From the NCBI GenBank assembly GCA_022361135.1, contig JAKSBM010000281.1:1-27421 (forward strand): 27,421 bases of DNA. The letters are read 5' to 3'. The stretch is from Desulfobacterales bacterium. Its GTDB lineage: Bacteria > Desulfobacterota > Desulfobacteria > Desulfobacterales > Desulfobacteraceae. Below the pieces are notes generated by a model. The model was not told the origin of the DNA and ran no database searches. It saw nothing but the letters and a program-made list of their open reading frames with translations. Within the stretch, counting starts at the first letter, position 1; the number at the start of each line of letters is the position of its first letter. Made by a program: the position numbers and the translations under genes. This document shows positions 24,004 through 27,421 of this stretch, one piece after another.

Positions 24004-24023
24004 TAACTGAATTGGAAGTAAAC

Positions 24024-24452
24024 ATGGGACATGAAGACAGAGGCCATTACGCAGCCAAACATTCGGGCATTCAGGTTGACCCCGCCATCGCAGAAGCAAT
24101 CCTCAAACACCAGGAAGACGGAATCCTCTATTGTGCCGCAGCCCATCGGGCCGCCGGGGAATTGAATATCGCCCCTTCATCCATCGGCGTCCAGGCCGAT
24201 CTCCAGGAGCTTCGCATCTCCAAATGCCAGATGGGACTCTTTGGGTATAAATCCGGTAAAAAACTCAACCCTGAAATCCATGTTCCAGACGCCCTTTGGA
24301 ACCGCATTGAATCCACGGCCAAAGACGGCCGGATTTCATGCGCCCAATGCTGGGCAATCGCCGCCGAATTCAAATGCTCAAAAATAGATGTGGGATCCGC
24401 CTGTGAAAAACTGGGGCTGAGGATCAAGCCGTGTCAATTGGGGGCGTTCTAG
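24024..24452 (+). CDS. Small protein with two tandem Cys-containing 56-aa repeats, unidentified
   Basis: A 142-aa soluble protein. Residues 18-73 align without gaps to 87-142 (offset 69), with 17 identities over 56 positions by my count. Each copy has a DG, then CA, an A.E step resembling a helix-turn-helix, a Gly, and a C-terminal LRI..CQ.G.F. Cysteines C37/C68 in copy 1 and C106/C137 in copy 2 fall at the same spacing. Copy 2 has two further cysteines (C109, C118, plus C127). This could be a pseudo-dimeric DNA-binding protein, perhaps metal- or redox-responsive, but I cannot name the family. The ATG at 24024 has GGAAG about 5 nt upstream. It diverges from the DUF299 gene and overlaps the next gene's 3' end. 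Confidence 0.8.
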   Translation: MGHEDRGHYAAKHSGIQVDPAIAEAILKHQEDGILYCAAAHRAAGELNIAPSSIGVQADLQELRISKCQMGLFGYKSGKKLNPEIHVPDALWNRIESTAKDGRISCAQCWAIAAEFKCSKIDVGSACEKLGLRIKPCQLGAF

Positions 24453-24822
24453 GGGACGTCTCCCCATCCACGTCAACGCGCTTCTTTGCCCGGCTTTTCC
24501 GTTTCCGCCGGGCCTTTTGCTTTCGGATCCGTTCCCGCTCCCGATCTTTTTTGGAAGAGCCGCCGGATTTAAGTGCCTCGATGTTGTCCACCAACTGCCT
24601 CAGGGCCAGAAACCGATTCAAATTCTGGGATCTGTGCTTCCCCACCTTGACGGACAGCCCGGTGGGCCTGTGCCGGATAAAAACGGCGGAAGAGGTTTTA
24701 TTTACTTTCTGCCCCCCCCGGCCGGAGGATTTTACAAATTTTTCCTCCAGATCCCCCCTGTGGATGGACAAGGCCTCCATTTTTTTCTCAAGGGCTTTTA
24801 TCTTTTTTGCATCGGGTCCCAT
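24424..24822 (-). CDS. Stand-alone GGQ-domain release-factor-like protein
   Basis: A 132-aa protein with an N-terminal short helix (1-20) and the class-I release-factor catalytic domain carrying GRGGQKVNKTSSAV (GGQ at 36-38). A very basic C-terminal tail (about 93-117, rich in Arg and Lys) follows. It has no codon-recognition domain. Such proteins (ArfB/YaeJ, ICT1 and the mitochondrial MTRFR type) hydrolyse peptidyl-tRNA on stalled ribosomes or split subunits, using the basic tail to reach into the empty mRNA channel. A GTG at 24834 is an alternative start. The ATG at 24822 has GGAA nearby. Its last 29 nt overlap tail-to-tail with the gene at 24024-24452. Ribosome rescue is the likely role. 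Confidence 0.9.
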   Translation of the reverse strand: MGPDAKKIKALEKKMEALSIHRGDLEEKFVKSSGRGGQKVNKTSSAVFIRHRPTGLSVKVGKHRSQNLNRFLALRQLVDNIEALKSGGSSKKDRERERIRKQKARRKRKSRAKKRVDVDGETSPRTPPIDTA

Positions 24823-25142
24823 ATTCTTTTCCACGGTTAAAACCGGTTATATACCATAAAGTCATGGTCAGATAAATAAGCAGCCTCCCCTTACCATCTC
24901 CATGGAATAATCCCATCCCACCCCAAGGCGAGAAGCCGCCATATATGAAAGAAAATAATGTTTCCGCCATATACGACGATTCCATTCCACCACATACGGA
25001 AGAAATTCATTCGCCAAAATCATTAGTCCTATAATTTCGGCACGTTGAACCATGGCCTGATAATTGCGTATTTTTATTAGCATGAATATTCAATGGGTCA
25101 CAATTACAAACATCCCCACAATCAATCAGAATGAGGTGACGA
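24823..25142. other. 320-nt non-coding region upstream of the Mo/W oxidoreductase gene
   Basis: This region separates the divergent release-factor-like gene (-) and the oxidoreductase gene (+), and is AT-richer than its surroundings. Possible + strand promoter elements are TTGAAC (25045-25050) with TATTTT (25069-25074) at 18-nt spacing, and a separate TATAAT at 25030-25035 without a good -35 box. A 71-codon frame on the - strand (24868-25083) has no recognisable feature. I see no strong hairpin, riboswitch or repeat. Confidence 0.4.
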
Positions 25143-27314
25143 ATGAAGGAAATACGGAAAAGCTATTGCGGTTTGTGTCATCCCAGATGCGGCATACGAT
25201 TACACCTGGAAAACGGAAAAATAACCAAAGTGACCGGAGATCCGGATCACCCCATAAATCGGGGGGTAATCTGTGAACGGGGTCGGTTGATGCCGGACCA
25301 TGTCCACCACCCGGATCGACTCAACTATCCCCTGAAACGGATAGGGGAAAAAGGCATGGGCCAATGGGAGCAAATAAGTTGGAACCAAGCCCTTGATGAA
25401 GTGGCGTCGAAATTGTCACAACTCAAGGAAAAATACGGTCCCGAAACCCTTTCTTTCACCCATGGCACCGGCCGAACCTACCATTGGGATGCCCGCCGTT
25501 TTTACAATATTTTCGGGTCCCCCAACATGAGTGGCGCCAACACCATATGCATGTGCCCCAGCTATGCCACTGAGTACGCAACATATGGAGGCATGGCCAT
25601 GGGAGAAATCATGTCCACGGAATGCGTGGTGCTCTGGGGCACTTCTCCCCACAAGGCAGAACCCACCGGTCGATATCCCCAAATTGTCCAGGCCCAAAAA
25701 AGGGGAGCCAAGATAATTGTCATTGATCCCAGGGAAACACGGGAGGCCCAGATGGCAGATCAATGGCTTCAAATCCGCCCCGGAACCGATGTGGCACTCA
25801 TGATGTGCTGGATACGTTTGATCATCCAAGAAGATTTGTACGACCACGACTTTGTAAAAAACTGGACCATTGGATTTGAAGAATTAAAAACAGCAGCCGC
25901 ATCTTACACCAGCCAAAGGGTGTCTGAGTTGACCATGATACCGGCGGATCTCATCGAAAGCGCTGCACGGCAATATGCCACCACCAGACCCGGAGTCATC
26001 TTGTGGGGATATGGGATTGACAAACAAGGCGTCAATTCAACCCAGGCTGCCCGTGCCCGGGCCATTTTACGGGCCATCACCGGCAATCTGGAAGTTCCGG
26101 GTGGCGAAATTTTCAGCATGGGCCAAGGCATGGAAGCCGTTTTGGATACCAGCTACCTGGAATACCATGATGCCTTGTCCGAAAAGCAAAAGAGCAAGCA
26201 ACTGGGGGCTGATAAATATCCCTTTTTCGGATTTCCAGGGTATGAAAAAAACCTGGCTGCCAACCAAAAGCTGCCCAGGGGATATGTGCCTCCGCCTGCC
26301 GCCTGGATATCCTCCCTTGCCCATTTTCGGGAAGTTATGAACGCCGCAAGAACAGGCTCCCCCTATCCCATTAAGGCGGCCATCACCCTTGCAAGCAACC
26401 CCCTTTTAGCCCTGCCCAACACCATGAATACCTTTGAAGCCTTAAAGTCCCTGGAACTATATGTGGTGATGGATTATTACATGACCCCTTCCGCAGCCCT
26501 TGCAGATTATGTATTTCCAGCCTCGTCAACGGTGGAGCAATCGGAGATGTGGTTAACTCCGGATTTCTGCATGGCTTGTCCACAGGGCATTGATCCCCTG
26601 TATGAACGAAAAAGCAGTTACTATTTTTTCAGGGGGTTGGGAAACCGGCTGGGGCAAGCGGAGCACTGGCCCTGGGAAACCATAGAGGAAGTCTACGACC
26701 ATTGCCTCACCCCCGCCGGCATGACATTCCAGGAATTGAAAGACCAATATGGATTCTTTGGGAAGCGGATCTACCGTCAATATGAAAAACATGGATTCGG
26801 AACACCTTCGGGAAAGGTGGAACTCAGCTCATCCATATTTGAAGATCTCGGTGCCGCCCCCCTCCCCCTTTACAGAGAACCGGAGTGGGGCCCCAAGGCT
26901 GCACCGGACCTGACACGGGAATACCCCATGATTTTGATGACCGGCAGCCGGTTCATGCCCATGTACCACTCCGAACAGCGACAAATTGAAAAGGCCAGAA
27001 AAAAGATGCCCGATCCACTGGTCTCAATTCACCCGAAAACAGCCGAGAAATTAGGGCTCAACCAGGGCGATTGGGCCATTATTTCCACCCCCCAGGGCAG
27101 CATTCGACAACGGGTCGACCTCACTGATATTGTCCACCCCGATATGGTGGATATCCATCACGGTTGGTGGTTCCCGGAAAAAGAAGAAAAGGATCTATTT
27201 GGTGTCTTTGAATCCAACGCCAATGTTCTCTGCCCCGATGGAGAAGAATTCTGCAGTCCTGAAATCGGCGCATGGCCCAGCACGGCACTCATGTGCAAAA
27301 TAGAAAAGGAATAG
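25143..27314 (+). CDS. Cytoplasmic molybdopterin/tungstopterin oxidoreductase (DMSO-reductase family)
   Basis: A 723-aa bis-PGD enzyme of the DMSO-reductase/formate-dehydrogenase superfamily. The N-terminal [4Fe-4S] site is C9, C12, C16 and C44 (YCGLCHPRC ... GVICERGR). The metal ligand is probably C136 in NTICMCPS. The C-terminal dinucleotide-binding domain includes MTGSRFMPMYHSEQ and HPKTAEKLGLNQGDWAIISTPQG. No Tat or Sec signal is present, so it is cytoplasmic, and no iron-sulfur or membrane subunit flanks it here. By memory, the overall plan and Cys-ligand context resemble acetylene hydratase and related soluble Mo/W enzymes. The residue matching that enzyme's catalytic Asp13 is His13. 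The start ATG at 25143 is preceded by GAGGTGACGA. The substrate is unknown. Confidence 0.93.
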   Translation: MKEIRKSYCGLCHPRCGIRLHLENGKITKVTGDPDHPINRGVICERGRLMPDHVHHPDRLNYPLKRIGEKGMGQWEQISWNQALDEVASKLSQLKEKYGPETLSFTHGTGRTYHWDARRFYNIFGSPNMSGANTICMCPSYATEYATYGGMAMGEIMSTECVVLWGTSPHKAEPTGRYPQIVQAQKRGAKIIVIDPRETREAQMADQWLQIRPGTDVALMMCWIRLIIQEDLYDHDFVKNWTIGFEELKTAAASYTSQRVSELTMIPADLIESAARQYATTRPGVILWGYGIDKQGVNSTQAARARAILRAITGNLEVPGGEIFSMGQGMEAVLDTSYLEYHDALSEKQKSKQLGADKYPFFGFPGYEKNLAANQKLPRGYVPPPAAWISSLAHFREVMNAARTGSPYPIKAAITLASNPLLALPNTMNTFEALKSLELYVVMDYYMTPSAALADYVFPASSTVEQSEMWLTPDFCMACPQGIDPLYERKSSYYFFRGLGNRLGQAEHWPWETIEEVYDHCLTPAGMTFQELKDQYGFFGKRIYRQYEKHGFGTPSGKVELSSSIFEDLGAAPLPLYREPEWGPKAAPDLTREYPMILMTGSRFMPMYHSEQRQIEKARKKMPDPLVSIHPKTAEKLGLNQGDWAIISTPQGSIRQRVDLTDIVHPDMVDIHHGWWFPEKEEKDLFGVFESNANVLCPDGEEFCSPEIGAWPSTALMCKIEKE

Positions 27315-27343
27315 GAAGTTAGGCTGTTCTCACCGGAAATGCA

Positions 27344-27379
27344 AAAAAGGGTTTCAGAAATATTCTAAAACCCTTTTTA
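27344..27379. terminator. Rho-independent terminator, probably bidirectional
   Basis: AAAAAGGGTTT (27344-27354) pairs with AAACCCTTTTT (27368-27378) around a 13-nt loop. It follows the oxidoreductase stop by 29 nt on the + strand. On the - strand it follows the tRNA end at 27388, with a T-rich tail on both transcripts. Confidence 0.8.
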
Positions 27380-27387
27380 TAATTTTA

Positions 27388-27421
27388 TGGAGGCGGCTTC
27401 CAGGATCGAACTGGAGAATAA
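27388..27421 (-). tRNA. 3' part of a tRNA, probably tRNA-Cys (partial)
   Basis: On the - strand the window edge carries TTATTC, then a T-arm with stem TCCAG/CTGGA and loop TTCGATC. Next come the acceptor strand AGCCGCC, discriminator T, and an encoded CCA (27388-27390). The U73 discriminator, a GGCGGCT-type acceptor partner and the TTATTC variable region match bacterial tRNA-Cys best. tRNA-Gly also has U73 but has a different acceptor. The anticodon lies outside the window, so identity is not proven. Confidence 0.75.

Noticed and set aside
3943..24146. N-terminal extensions from upstream GTG/TTG codons for several genes (mlaE at 3774, maf at 8803, ppdK at 17556, cheR at 22130, DUF299 gene at 24146)
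   Set aside because: The extra residues lack family similarity and, in the ppdK case, overlap promoter elements. Downstream ATG codons fit the family N-termini, in several cases with a good ribosome-binding site.
24868..25083. 71-codon frame on the - strand in the region upstream of the oxidoreductase gene
   Set aside because: It has no recognisable domain and no clear ribosome-binding site, and it overlaps the likely promoter region of the + strand gene. It is too weak to call a gene.

Overview
The window is a gene-dense stretch of a bacterial chromosome with a diderm envelope (Mla lipid-transport genes, MlaA, MurA). Several features together suggest an anaerobic Desulfobacterota-type organism, probably near the Desulfobacteraceae: a cytoplasmic bis-PGD Mo/W enzyme, the O2-sensitive-type queuosine enzyme QueH, pyruvate phosphate dikinase with a DUF299 regulator, and an MlaEFD/MlaA set. 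This placement is an inference from gene content, not a computed result. I see no insertion sequence, prophage, CRISPR array or rRNA.

Layout. 1-902 (+): the tail of an unidentified gene, then a nitrilase-superfamily hydrolase. 907-3711 (-): a compact mlaE-mlaF-mlaD-mlaA operon without mlaC or mlaB. 3942-8533 (-): murA, comEC and an unidentified membrane/coiled-coil protein, with tRNA-Leu(UAA) and a terminator just upstream. 8845-10684 (+): a tightly packed maf-yggS-queH operon ending in a terminator. 10907-13080 (+): an enolase-superfamily epimerase 2 nt from a DUF1611 P-loop protein, a pair resembling the D-glutamate/muropeptide salvage genes dgcA/dgcN. 13135-17466 (-): an ABC-F ATPase, a 69-aa two-helix membrane protein, and a PilB/GspE-type ATPase with a cyclic-nucleotide-binding-type domain at its C-terminus. 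17628-20342 (+): ppdK with its own promoter and terminator. 20423-22108 (-): three unidentified envelope genes, one encoding an exported protein with a degenerate response-regulator receiver fold. 22166-22963 (+): an orphan cheR. 23091-23942 (-): a DUF299 kinase/phosphorylase, the class that regulates PPDK or PEP synthetase. 24024-24452 (+): a small protein built from two ungapped 56-residue repeats, divergent from the DUF299 gene across an 8-bp inverted repeat. 24424-24822 (-): a stand-alone GGQ release-factor-like protein. 25143-27314 (+): a molybdopterin/tungstopterin oxidoreductase. The window ends in the 3' part of a probable tRNA-Cys.

Connections. PPDK and the DUF299 protein form a plausible enzyme-regulator pair at the pyruvate/PEP node, about 3 kb apart. 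The epimerase and DUF1611 protein, with MurA, point to peptidoglycan synthesis and recycling. The least explained items are the exported pseudo-receiver with its overlapping partner gene, the cNMP-domain secretion ATPase, the duplicated Cys-containing 56-aa module next to a candidate operator, and a perfect 32-nt palindrome inside comEC.
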